From: Echinometra lucunter
Taxonomy: Eukaryota > Echinodermata > Echinoidea > Camarodonta > Echinometridae
Length of the DNA stretch: 64,000 nt
Assembly: GCA_029962745.1 (NCBI GenBank)
Contig: CM057158.1
Span: 1,769,166 to 1,833,165, forward strand
Direction of reading: 5' to 3'
This document shows, piece by piece, positions 37,301 to 47,647 of this stretch (within the stretch, counting starts at the first letter, position 1; every line of letters begins with the position of its first letter). Under the pieces are notes generated by a model. That model did not search any database and was not told the origin of the DNA. It saw only the letters and a list, made by a program, of their open reading frames with translations. The position numbers and the translations under genes were made by a program.

Positions 37301-40300
37301 AAACTAGATGAATCCTCGACCACGCGCAGTCGAAATTTATGCCTCCGCAATTGCCAGATCGCAAATATAAGGCATATTCATGTTGATTTTTTTATTTTCA
37401 TTATACAATGGTATCTTTGACCTTGACCTTTGACCTTGTGACCCCCAAATCTAATCAGACCATTATGAGACCTTCCATATACATACATGAGCCAAGTTTG
37501 AAGTTGGACCGTCACAGAGTTGTTAAGTTTTCGCAATAACGAGAAATTTTAATGTATGTAATGACCTCTATGACCTTTGACCTTTAACCTTGAGACCCAA
37601 AAATCTAATCAGATTACTGTCCCTCACAAATGCATACATGTGCTAAGTTTGAAGTTGATCAGTCAAATGGTTGTTCAGTTATCGTGAGAACGAACCATTT
37701 CTATGTACATAATGACTTCTATGACTTTTGACCTTTGACCTTGAGACCCCAAAATCTAATCAGATCATTATCCCTCCCATATGCATACATGAACCAAGTT
37801 TGAAGTTGATCCATGAAATGGTTGTTGAGTTATCGCGAGAACAGACCATTTCTTTGTACATAATGACCTCTATGACCTTTGACCTTGAGACCCTAAAATC
37901 TAATCAGATCATTGTCCCTCTCATAAGCATACATGAACCAAGTTTGAAGTTGATCCGTCAAACGGTTCTTAAGTTATCGCAACATCGAAAATGGGACAAA
38001 CGGACGGATGGACGGAAGGACGACCCGAAAACATAATGCCTCCGGCAACCACCTACGGTGGGGGGGAGGCATAAAAACATGGGCAAACATTGTAAAATCT
38101 TCACAATGACAACACAAGAGCATATCTTGGGTGTTATTCACTTGACTTTCAATCCAGAAAGTGATAGAATAAATCCAAATTTTGTTCCTTTGGCAAGGCA
38201 TACCACTTTTCATCTTAGTGTGAATGGGTACCTGCCCTGAACTGCTTAAGCATTACCTATCATTAGCAATTTAATCAAGCCAGGAGCACCTGGGCCAGTA
38301 TTCAATTCCATATTTAAGCCATAATTTCAAGTATTTTACTCAGTTTTTCAGCTGAAGTAAAGCCTACTTCAGCCTGCTTCAGTATTCACTTGAATCTTTG
38401 GGCTTAGTATTTTACCCTAAAGTTTAAGAGTATTAAGACAGCCATTTAGCAGACTTGAGCAAATTACTTGAAGTGGAATTGGCTGGAATGGAGTTTTTCA
38501 TGCATATGCAGTCATGATTATGCTGCGCGCAGGGAAATTTTATAGCTGGGCATACAATGAGACACCTTTATTGTGCATTATCTGGGATGGTCTTTATGAC
38601 TTCACAATGGTTATCACTAAGTATTTGCCTTAAAGTCGACTTGCTACAGTAAAATACTTAAAAGTGATCTGAATACATGTTAAGGCATTTTACTATTAAA
38701 AAGCCAAGTAAAGTCCTACTTAATTCATTCACTAAATCCATGTATAGAATTGATAACCGCCTAGGAGAAATCAAAGTAGTGCTTTACAACTTTACAAGAA
38801 GGACCCATCTTCGCCACCACTATCCACACTGTAAATTTGAATTTATCTTACCACCTGCTGAAGGATTAATACACGAGTCACCGGGGGGGGGGGGGGGGGG
38901 GGGGTCACAAAGTTGTGCACAAAGTTACACATGACTTTAAGAATGACTTGAATATGAAAAGCCAAATGGGATTCTCAATCATACTTAATTGCATAAGCTA
39001 AAGTTGAAATATCTATGTAGATTAACCCAAAGAGGTACAGTGTCACCTTTAGGAGACACTTTTGCAGTATCTGTTGGTCCAGAATGTTGGGCAGTATATA
39101 TCATACATGAGCAGAAAAATAAAAATTCACTGAAAGACTTGAGCCCATTCCCAACACTGTATGGTGTGGCGTTCTCAAATTAGAGCAGTTTAATTGTAAC
39201 TAATCATTAAACTCTTTAAATTGGCAATGCAGTGAATAATATATAATCACTATTTCTGTGTTCGAAATTGGCAATTTCTGATTAAATTTTACTATTTTAA
39301 TTCATTTTAGTTCATGTTATATCCATATTTATTTTTTTCAAACTATGTCAGCATGGAAAAAAAATAATTGTTGTTGCCAATTTGAGGATTGAAGATGGTT
39401 AATTCAGACCTCTAGAAAGCTCTCTACTGCTATGGGTTAACTTAATCATCATTAACAAAACATTTTTAATGTGAAGTGTTTTTCAAACAGTTATGGGAAA
39501 TACAATTATGGGAAATACAATTATGGGAAATACAATCACTCATTTTTTTTTTAAAAAGAGGAAAATTTGTTTAGACATTCCATTTGGCTGTGTCATGCTT
39601 AACTATACACCCCACTTTGTGAAACACCCATTTGGTTTTAATTGGGAATGGGTTAATTTTGAGAGCATTTCTACCTGTGTCATATCGCCTAGAGAATTCC
39701 AGGCCGTCCACTTCGCCTTGCCAACAAAATCTAAAGCTCCTGGTTTCTTTGTGTTGCACTGACCAACTGTTGCCTGCAAAATGTACAAACATGGATAAAA
39801 GTTCATTTACAGGGCTTCAATTTTCTAAACTAGCGAAACGTGGAGATATGGTACAAGTAGGTGTTACATGCACATGATCACTGGTAGTCTCATATGCATA
39901 AGTATTGTTGGATAATTGTTGACTTTGATAAGACAGACAGTGGTCAATAAAACTTTACAACAGTAGCCTGAAAGTTTGGTATCTAAAATAATGTTTCTTT
40001 CATATTAGTGTGAAAGAGAAAGAGAGCGAGAGAGAGATAATAATTATAATAAGAGATTATAGGAAGAAATTGTAACCATTCATGAACAGGCAGATAACTC
40101 CTTAACCCATTCATGACAGGAATTATTTAAAGCCTAATTTGATCAGCTTTTATTCTTCAAATTGGCAACACCAACACTTTTATTTTATTGCTACATTTTT
40201 TTTATAAAACATGTATCTGAAATAAATATAAATTGACAGAATGTATGATGAGAAGTCATAAAGTTGCCAATTTGCAGGGAAAAACAGTAATTTTAACATT

Positions 40301-43300
40301 TTCATCGCATTGCCAATTCAAGGATTTTAATGCTTATTTTCCTTTTAAAAAAATTCAGCATCAAACAACAAATATTGATGCAACAAAAATAGGCACAGTA
40401 AGTGTAGAATTTTTTGCTCTTTTTGCTCATGTATTTGGTATGATTTTTAGAGCTCTGCATCAAAAGTTATTAGATCAAACCACAAAATGTGGACCCTCTG
40501 TCACAAATGGGTTAAACATTCGTACATGTAAACATTCATAATGACATCAACTTATTACTACAACTCCACAATTCATACAGTACATAGAATAAAATCAAAG
40601 TTGATAATCACCTGTTTAAAGAGGGCATATATCTGTAGCTTCACCTCATTACCTGGGTCTTCTTTTAGTGAGTTAAGCCTATCTTTAGCTGCAGTAAATT
40701 CAGCATCAGAAATTGCTAGAATAGTTGGAGTTCTATGGATTTGTCTCCTTAGAGCTGATGCATACAATCTGAAAAGAACAAAGAAAAGAATAAAATAACG
40801 ATGTGCAAAATACTTAAACAAGGAAAAAAAAACAACAATATTGCATGCAAAATTCTTGAAAGTGCTTTGGATATCATTCAAGTTAGATCTGTATCCAACT
40901 TATCTGGACAAAGACTCTACATTATGTGCGAGTGTGTGGAGTCATAGATCTACCAGTGGACAAGCAGATCAGTGAATTATTTTGTTTCTTTCTCCATGAT
41001 TAAGAACAACTTTCCAACTTTTAAGGGCCCTATTTGTCTACATGCCAATATTGGCTTACCCTTCCTCACCTGTGTAGGTAGACAGGATTTCATTTCAGGG
41101 GGTGGTAGTGGGCAAGCAAAGTGTGCAAATTACCCCTCTAGGGTGCAGGGTACTGGGAGGCGAGATCCCCCCCCCCCCCTCGTGTGCGAAGCGCAGAAGC
41201 TTCGTTTATTTGCCATTGTCCCTTGTCTGCTCCTTATCTTCCTACGTTCTCACCTTTTTCTCTGCTCACTAAAGGTTTTTTGTTGGGGAAGAGTGGGGGG
41301 GGGGGAGTTGGGAGGGGGCAACTACTCCCATGGTCCCCCTGCTGGCTACACAGGTGCTCCAATACATAAGCTCATAGAAACACTAACCTTGCAAGCTGCA
41401 AGGTTAGATGTAATCTTAAGGCAATATGGTTATGGTGAAAATACACAGATAGACCCGATGCCTGCACCTGTTTACTATTCATAGCCACTCCTGACACTAT
41501 CTGCTATGCACAGCATTATTGCTGGTCTACAAAGTGAATTGATCTACAGTAGGATACCGAGAGTTGTCCACAAAATAATCTCGTCAATAGCTATGCCTGC
41601 TATGCCTATAATGGCTAGTATAATACACACAGGGAAGCATTGGTATGGTGAGCTGTGAAAATTTATGTGGCTGCCGACCTCTATAGTTGAAGAAAGAAAA
41701 CACTACAATAATCGACAAATTCTTGGAAAATATTTGCTTTTTACATCCCAGTTCTAGCTGGTTCTAAATTATCCTGATCATGTGAAATTCTTACTCTTGA
41801 ATTTTTTTTTTTTTTTTGGGGGGGGGAGGGGGGGGGAGGGGGGGGGCAATCACTATTCTTGCTCCTCTTTTCCCTCTGAAGGGAACACTCGTATTGTCAG
41901 CAATGTCCCCTGCACAGGCCTTCATGGGAGCAAGGTTATCTAATTAACCTTGCATTCATGTAAGTGGGACTATGCCCTAGGCTATAGTAGTCTGGTAGTG
42001 CAATAATTACACTAAGGAAGTTTGCACCCCAATCTTTTCTTCAAGTTAGGGGTAGGATTACTGTTAGGATTAGGATTAAGTTTAGGATTAGGATTAAGAT
42101 CAGGATTAGGGTTAGGATTAGGATCAGGATAAGGGTTAGGATTAGGTTTAGGATTAGGATTAGGGTTGGCATGGTTGGAGGGCTGATGGAGCTGGAGGGG
42201 GTGTGAACTTCTTCAGTATAAACTGTTATTTGGACCATAGACAGTGACACTACACACTTAGGCCTAACATTATTATTATCAAAAAATTTCATAGGTCTAG
42301 CCCACACAGGGCTACATTGGTATGCTGAGCTGTGCAAATTTATGTGACACTGCCCTCTATAGTCAAAGACTGAAATCACTAAAATAATCAAAAATCCATA
42401 TAAAATATTTGATTTTTACACCTAGGTTAATAGAATATCCTATTTCCATTCCATTCCTCCAACTGGGTATAAATTACTTTGATCAAATAAATTTTGAAAA
42501 ATATTTTTCTGATCACTGGTGACACAGCTCTTGCTCCTCTGTCCCCCAAAATTCATTGGTGGAATACTACTTTCCTATTGTATTGTCAGCAATTTGCATG
42601 CTACAGCACGTCTGTTGGGTGCTAATGCACTTTTGTATCCATGTCCGATGACTGGCGGAATAAGGCACTGCTGGTGCATGTACAGCCACGGAGGTGTGTG
42701 CGACTGTGTGCCTATTTCGTCAGGCTTGGATATGAAAGTGCATTAGCACCCGTTGTGCGAGGTTAGTATAATAAAACGAGCACTAGTGTGAGTGGGTCTA
42801 GCCTAGCTTTAGGAAGCAATTCGTGGTTTTATTCTGATATTACACAAATAGCTTTAGTTGGCTGCCATTTGCCCCTGTGTCAACCGATGTCAACATGAAA
42901 TATTATGCCTCCAAATCACACTTTCTCATGCCCGGTTAACCCTGCAAAACTACCTTTGAAGTTTGCCAGTGGACCAGCAGATCTAACTCAGTACGATATC
43001 AGAACCTAAACTTTATTTTCCAAACTCAAAATATCGACTTTTGATTGAAATGAGACACTACCTTCTTGGTGATTTCGCTGCATGATTAATTTCTATGTCA
43101 ATAGCATGACCTCTGAGATTGTGAGTTCACCTACACTCGCTGGTCTCGGCCACAGGCGCTAGGCGAGCGAAGAGTGGTATGCAGCGTTGAATGTGCGAGT
43201 GTGCAACGCTGCATACCGCTCTTCGCCTAGTGCCTGTGGCCGAGACCAGCGGGTGCAGGTGAACCATAGACTTATAATAAATTTACTAGATGAAAAGCAG

Positions 43301-45042
43301 CATGCGCGGATATCATTACACAAATGGCATTAGGCCCCGCCTCTTTCGGATCATTTGAAGGGGCCCCTAAGCACCTGGGCTGCGTTTCATGAAACCGTCA
43401 CAAGTCTAAGTTCATGGACATCCCATTGAAACGCATGTTAATTCTACAACACATGTTTCAATGGGATGTCCAAGAAGTTAGACTTATGACAGTTTCGTGA
43501 AACGCAGCCCTGTTATCGCCATGATATCGATGATACCAATAACACTGTTGCATTATTCATATCTATTGCGTGTATCATTTTTATTTCAACACTCTGATTT
43601 GTTGCGCATTTATTGTGCATTAACTGCGCATGTGGTAAGCTGATGCGTGTTACGTTTCATAACACATACAAACAAATGCTACTGCTCAGGTGCTTAGGTC
43701 GGCCTTCTAATGGATCTGGACAAAATGGCGAAGGGCCCGAGGTGAACTCCCGATGTCGGAGGTCGCTATTGACATGGAAATTAATCATGCGGCGAAATCG
43801 CCAAGAAGGGTAGGGTCTCATTTCAATCAAAAGTCAATATTTTTAGTTTGGAAAATAAAGTTTACAGTTAGATCTACTACTGGTCCATGGCAAACTTCGA
43901 AGGTAGTTTGCAGGGCTAACCAGGCATAAGAAAGTGTGATTTGGAGGCATAATATTTCATGGTGACATCGGTCTACACACATGACACAGGGGCAAATGGC
44001 AGCCAACTAAAGCTATAGTAGATTTTATTTGTGTAATATCAGAATAAAACCACAAATAGCTTCCTAAAACTGAAAGCTAGGTCTAACGTTAGCCATAACT
44101 TCAAATTAGTTTAACTTTTGGTTGATCTTTTGGAAAGAGTTCCATATGTACCCCCCGCTAAAAAAAAAAAAAAATGAAGTTCAGAGACACCGTATTTCCA
44201 CTGTTTTCTTCTCAACTCTCTGTTTTTTCCTGACTTACTATGCCTGCTGACGTGACTCGAACCCGGGACATTTACCTATCAAGACCGACGCCTTACCTAT
44301 CGAGCTAGCAAGAGATCGCTGAAAGTGATGGGTCTCATATGATTATAAGCCGGAAGCCGTGATTAGTCTCACTCCCAGGATGCATTGCTCTTATTTTTCA
44401 GACTAAATAAATCGATGTCTATGTGAAATGCACAGTTTACGGGTAAGCTCCTAATTCTGACAGAATAAACCCATAGATCTAGAACCTATTTCTTAATTTA
44501 TAGCATTTTTCCATGCCCAGTATTTGATATTATGATTAGACCTAGGCCTATCATTCCAAGTCATACAGTGTCATATTCTTATATTTTTTTTCAATTTTAG
44601 CGGGGGGTACATATGGAACTCTTGCCGATCTTTTTTATTCCGTCTTAATAGCTTTGATTTAGAAACTACCTGACTTGAGCCTTGACGGTTTTGGTTTTCT
44701 TCAAGTTGTGCACCTGACACGTTGGGCATAGCCATCAAATTTACAACGGCTCTCTGCTGCTCTCCGCCCCGACAGTGCGGGGAAGGACAGCGAACACAAT
44801 TCGCTGTTGGAAAAAACGTTCCCGTGCATCACAACAACACAAGCCACGTCGATCGCGCTTCGAGGCCCGACTTAAATTTTCCTTGGTGGGCATGGCAAAT
44901 TCTAGCGTTAAACCTTCTCTCGTACTTGAAATCCTGTCTTAGGTTTATTTCGTCCAATTATTCCTATACCGTACTGTTACACTTACCTTGAATTAGAAAT
45001 GCTGAACAATCTTCCTGTCCCACATTTCAAGAGACTTGCCAT
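31164..45042 (-). CDS. ECI2: Enoyl-CoA delta isomerase 2, full-length with presequence, ACBP and crotonase domains
   Basis: Exons: 45042-44987, 40768-40612, 39773-39675, 37107-36925, 36039-35967, 35337-35235, 34114-33994, 33047-32958, 31943-31800, 31316-31164. Total 1179 bases, 392 residues, close to human ECI2 (394). Residues 1-19 ([19 protein letters not shown]) form a basic, acid-free mitochondrial presequence. Residues about 38-120 are an acyl-CoA-binding domain ([49 protein letters not shown]). The crotonase domain follows: [57 protein letters not shown]. The C-terminus is SKL (PTS1). Human ECI2 likewise serves mitochondria and peroxisomes. The coding sequence is unbroken, but several introns are full of MITEs. 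Confidence 0.95.
32512..32620. mobile_element. Short fold-back element in ECI2 intron
   Basis: GGCCACATGAATACC and CCCCACTGAAATCA mirror TGATTTCAGTGGGG and GGTTCATGTGGCC around a short loop. Confidence 0.7.
32796..32940. mobile_element. Fold-back element, CAGGGCCCTGTTTCAT ends
   Basis: GGGCCCTGTTTCATAAAACT on the left mirrors AGTTTTATGAAATGGGCCCC on the right; internal GTTATCAGTAACTG / CAGTTATTGCAAC are imperfect. Related in its ends to the TTTCATGAAAC family. Confidence 0.65.
35381..35797. mobile_element. piggyBac-type MITE (TTAA-flanked), copy 1
   Basis: TTAA, then CCCATAGAGGTACAGTG at the left; CACTGCTATGGG, then TTAA at the right. The ends are inverted and the TTAA duplication is the piggyBac hallmark. 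It lies between two ECI2 exons. Confidence 0.75.
37336..38075. repeat. Dispersed repeat: about 150 bp tandem monomers with TTATGCCTCCG ends
   Basis: Short inverted ends TTTATGCCTCCG and GGAGGCATAAA bound four monomers containing TGACCTTTGACC (37424, 37571, 37729, 37873), CAAATCTAATCAGA-type and AAGTTTGAAGTTGATC boxes, then GGACGGATGGACGGAAGGAC. It lies in the ECI2 intron between the ACBP and crotonase exons. Confidence 0.8.
38882..38904. repeat. Poly-G run
   Basis: About 22 consecutive G in an ECI2 intron, a candidate G-quadruplex or assembly-length artefact. Confidence 0.9.
39022..39440. mobile_element. piggyBac-type MITE (TTAA-flanked), copy 2
   Basis: Near-identical in layout and sequence to 35381-35797, same orientation, again flanked by TTAA on both sides with CCC...GGG ends. 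Confidence 0.78.
39675..40768 (-). CDS. ECI2: ECI2 exons 2-3: acyl-CoA-binding domain
   Basis: Coding parts are 40768-40612 and 39773-39675, joined in phase 0 at Lys-Gln/Ala-Thr of the ACBP signature KQATxG. The last ACBP helix (KEKYVGIV) comes from the next exon at 37107. Confidence 0.92.
40102..40515. mobile_element. piggyBac-type MITE (TTAA-flanked), related copy
   Basis: TTAA, CCCATTCATGACAGG at the left; CTGTCACAAATGGG, TTAA at the right. It shares internal GCCAATTTG and TTGCCAATT boxes with the other two intronic copies but is more diverged. Confidence 0.7.
41085..41345. repeat. Second copy of the GGATTTMATTT...GGTAGTGGGC repeat
   Basis: Same block order as 13915-14140, including GTGCGAAGCGCAGAAG and TCTCACCTTTTTCTC, with C and G runs. 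Confidence 0.6.
42046..42174 (+). repeat. Degenerate TTAGGR array
   Basis: About 20 units of TTAGGA/TTAGGG with variants (TTAAGA, ATCAGG). It is interstitial and lies in ECI2 intron 1. A smaller patch is at 27330-27420. Confidence 0.85.
42606..42759. mobile_element. Fold-back element in ECI2 intron 1
   Basis: GGGTGCTAATGCACTTT on the left mirrors AAAGTGCATTAGCACCC on the right, with GCAC / GTGC ends. Confidence 0.7.
43124..43265. repeat. Near-perfect palindrome
   Basis: GTCTCGGCCACAGGCGCTAG mirrors CTAGTGCCTGTGGCCGAGAC; arms are about 65 bases with a loop of about 12. Confidence 0.85.
43375..43512. mobile_element. Small palindromic MITE, TTTCATGAAAC family, second copy
   Basis: GGGCTGCGTTTCATGAAACC to GTTTCGTGAAACGCAGCCC. 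Same internal GGACATCCCATTGAAACG box as 4816-4941. Confidence 0.82.
44124..44634. mobile_element. TIR element of about 510 bp containing a tRNA-like sequence
   Basis: Inverted ends share AGAGTTCCATATGTACCCCC plus CGCTAAAA. The interior carries the tRNA-like stretch at 44243-44315 on the minus strand. Confidence 0.65.
44243..44315 (-). other. tRNA-like sequence (degenerate)
   Basis: The minus strand has an A-box-like TAGCTCGATAGGTAAGGCG and a B-box-like GGGTTCGAGTC at tRNA spacing. Stem pairing is poor, so it is a tRNA-derived SINE head or pseudogene, not a working tRNA. Confidence 0.45.
44987..45042 (-). CDS. ECI2: ECI2 exon 1: mitochondrial presequence
   Basis: The ATG at 45042 in an AACAACATGG context opens 18 codons plus 2 bases. 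The peptide is rich in Ser/Leu/Arg/Lys and has no acidic residue, as expected for mitochondrial import. The donor AATTCAAG/GTAAGTG is in phase 2, matching the ACBP exon at 40768. Confidence 0.85.
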
Positions 45043-45067
45043 GTTGTTTCCCGTGGTTCATCCATAG

Positions 45068-45130
45068 ACATACGGACATTTCCCTGTTCCATCCCCCCCG
45101 CCCCCCCCCCCTCCCCCCCCCCCCCCCGCC
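45068..45130. repeat. Poly-C rich tract upstream of ECI2
   Basis: Several C runs broken by single G or T, 26 bases upstream of the ECI2 start codon on the gene's strand (poly-G there). It could affect the promoter or leader. Confidence 0.85.
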
Positions 45131-45799
45131 CAGTTTTCAGATGAGGTAAGCATGTATTATTCTCATTTCGAAGATGGTAAGGAGTAGTTTTTATGTGAAA
45201 CATATTTTTCATATATTCAGGTGTCATGTTTTAATTTTTTTTTACATTAAATGATATCAAATGTGTATATTGTCGCTTTTGAATTGCGTCCCAACCCAGA
45301 AATGGGGTGTATTTGGGAGAAGTGTGTGAAAAGGGGTCAATTTTCAAGATTATTCTACCAGCTCTATTCTGAATTTTATTGAAGATGATCAAGAAGATCG
45401 ATTTGTTTACAGATTGTCATACAATATCACCGTAATCAAAATGCGGGTAAAATTATAGACTTAAATATCAGTTTCAATTCTGACATAATTATTTACAAAA
45501 TGCTCTAACCGTGCAATATAACTAGCCATTTCCCCCAATTTATGACAAAAGTATAATGACCTTAACCTAATCCCAATCCAAACCCTATTCTAACTGACTA
45601 TGCCTGAGTGTGTCCAGAAGCCATCAGGTTTCTCCTCATTTCACTATAGTCGGTGGTTCACAATATGTGAATACATAATATACAGAACAGTATCATATTT
45701 TCAATTCAACTTACAAGAGTGATGAAAAATAATAGAAAATAGGAAACATGCAAGCTAGCGAGCTAGGGAGAGCATCAATACTCAGATGAAGAAAAGAAG

Positions 45800-46035
45800 A
45801 CAAGTTGTTCATCCAGGGATCCCTCCAGCTTCAGTGCTCTTTTAATATGAGGGCTCTGATCCTACTATATCCCAGATATTGCTCGGGTCTCCATTTACAC
45901 CTGAGTCGAGTGCATGGGACAATAATGTAGGTAAAACATCTTGCCCAAGGATGTAAGCACACAGAGAGGATCGAATCCAGGACCTCGCCTCTCGTATAAG
46001 AGTCAAGAGCCTTCACCAATACTGTGGACAGGACG
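45800..46035 (-). mobile_element. tRNA-derived SINE-like element
   Basis: Minus strand: TTGGTGAAGGCTCTTGACTC (A-box region), then GGATTCGATCCTC (B box), then CCTTGGGCAAGATGTTTTAC and GCACTCGACTCAGGTGTAAA, a layout typical of tRNA-type SINEs of marine animals. Confidence 0.6.
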
Positions 46036-46379
46036 TAAGTGAAATTATTGATGGCGTTTATAGCAGAAATACTAGGTGGATGGAAAAAAGGAAGGGGGGA
46101 GTCGAACATGAATATTGAAAGTCAATAAGTCATGGGCACTTAAGCGCCAAATCATTTTATGTTCTTACCGTTAAACAAATGGGAAGTAATACGTATCGTA
46201 TCGCAATGGTACCTCTTCTTTCATTAAAACAATTAAGGACAGGTAGTTGGCCTATAAACCCCGGCTATAAACGTATCAAAACCTAGCGTAAACGATAACA
46301 TACTGTAGTTGTCATATAAGTTATACAACGTTAGTAGTATAGGGACACGTTGCTAGTCAAAAAAAAGTTCAAAATACTG

Positions 46380-46565
46380 GAATGATCTAGGCCTACTTAG
46401 AATTTTCATCAGTTACTACATTCAGAAAGGCCTTGAAAACCCTTTTTTTTCAGTTTGTGTTTTCACAACTATTATTTTGTCTTTAATCACATTTTCATTT
46501 ATTGTAAGCGCTTTGGGCTTTGTGGGAAAAGCCGCCATGTATTTGAAAAAATGATAGAATATACC
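46380..46565 (+). mobile_element. Decayed LINE 3' end
   Basis: YWNDLGLLRIF, a TTFRKALKT-like frame and CKRFGLCGKSRHVFEK-like reading across frames match the C-terminal end of L2/CR1-like reverse transcriptases. Frameshifted and short. Confidence 0.45.
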
Positions 46566-46839
46566 ATAAATCTTGCATCACAGTTTCATAGAAAACTATA
46601 TGGAACTATGGTGCAAGAATAATTATATGCTAGCCTTTCCCTTCTATTTGATATCACCTTTGTGGGTTATGAATATGCTGTATAGGAGTCAATTAATGTG
46701 CCTGCATGGGTGAAAATCCATTTGCGCCAACATCAACTATATGCATTGCCTGATTTGGATTCCCTTGCACAATGAGCATAATATAAGCAAGAAAGCCTTT
46801 ACAATAAATGAGTTGTTCAAAATGAGGCAAGGCCACTGG

Positions 46840-47105
46840 CGTAATTCCAATCGAGGACGGGGGGGGGGGGGGGATAAAATATTTTGCCGAAATTTCTTGC
46901 TCAAACTCGAGTATACACACCCCCTCGCCTGCCCGCACGCACCTACACAGCCATACAATTTTTATTTTATTTTGCGAGCGAGCGAAGCGAGCGAGTCAAA
47001 AATAACCACCTCTTGCTATAAAAGTGTTATTCTGTCAAAATACACTCTCGCCCTCTCGCCCCCCCCCCCCCCACACACACCCCGGGATTTACGCCATTGG
47101 TCCAT
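46840..47105. mobile_element. Repeat with GGCGTAATTCC ends and GCGAGCGAGCGAAGCGAGCG core
   Basis: TGGCGTAATTCC at the left and GGGATTTACGCCATTGG at the right are loosely inverted. Long G and C runs flank a GAGCGAAGCGAGC core. Confidence 0.55.
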
Positions 47106-47526
47106 AATTATTATACATATCCGAGACCATGCATGTGAATTACCGAATTTGAAATAACAAAGTCGTGCTTCAACCGTAATGCCTCTAATTATATTACAGA
47201 ATTAACGAATTTATATTATACAGTGTATAGGCCTAATAACCTTACTCATGGTTCCCCAATAAAATTGTAGGCCTACGTTCTCTTCGTAGGCGCAAAGTGA
47301 ACACGCAAAATTCATTCACACCCGTACTTGGTAAGGCTTCAGGAATTGCATATTTTTTAACCACGCAGCCCAAATATGGGAACGATTTATACACTGCATG
47401 CTATTCATAATTCTGTTTGTCAACCAGACTCTACATATTGTCCGGCTCCAGTAACCATGGTATCAGCATGATTGCCTTTGTCATTCCAGCCAGGTCGCAT
47501 ACGTATATAGGTTGACGAATTGAATA

Positions 47527-47647
47527 ATGTCGGCGGCCAGAGTCTTGAAAATGACGACGTGCGTGTCCATCGCATTGTCTTTGTTCATCTATATTGTTTT
47601 ACGGACCAAGTTGAGTTCGTCTGTTTTGTATGATTTTCCTCATATTG
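47527..47647 (+). CDS. Sialyltransferase exon 1: type II membrane anchor
   Basis: Starts MSAARVLKMTTCV and continues into a hydrophobic run, then a charged stem start (RTKLSSS) and a CATATTG/GTAAGC donor in phase 1. The link to exon 2, 8.6 kb away, rests on phase and topology. Confidence 0.65.

Larger units (their letters stand above)
42785..44095. mobile_element. Large fold-back element with two palindromes nested in its loop
   Basis: Arms of about 340 bases (42785-43132 and 43738-44095) mirror each other, for example CATGATTAATTTCTATGTCA against TGACATGGAAATTAATCATG. The 600-base loop contains separate palindromes at 43124-43265 and 43375-43512. No transposase ORF. Confidence 0.8.

Noticed and set aside
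42046..42174. True chromosome end
   Set aside because: The array is short, degenerate and inside an intron with coding exons on both sides.
44243..44315. Functional tRNA gene
   Set aside because: A and B boxes are recognisable but the D and T stems do not pair well and the acceptor stem is missing.
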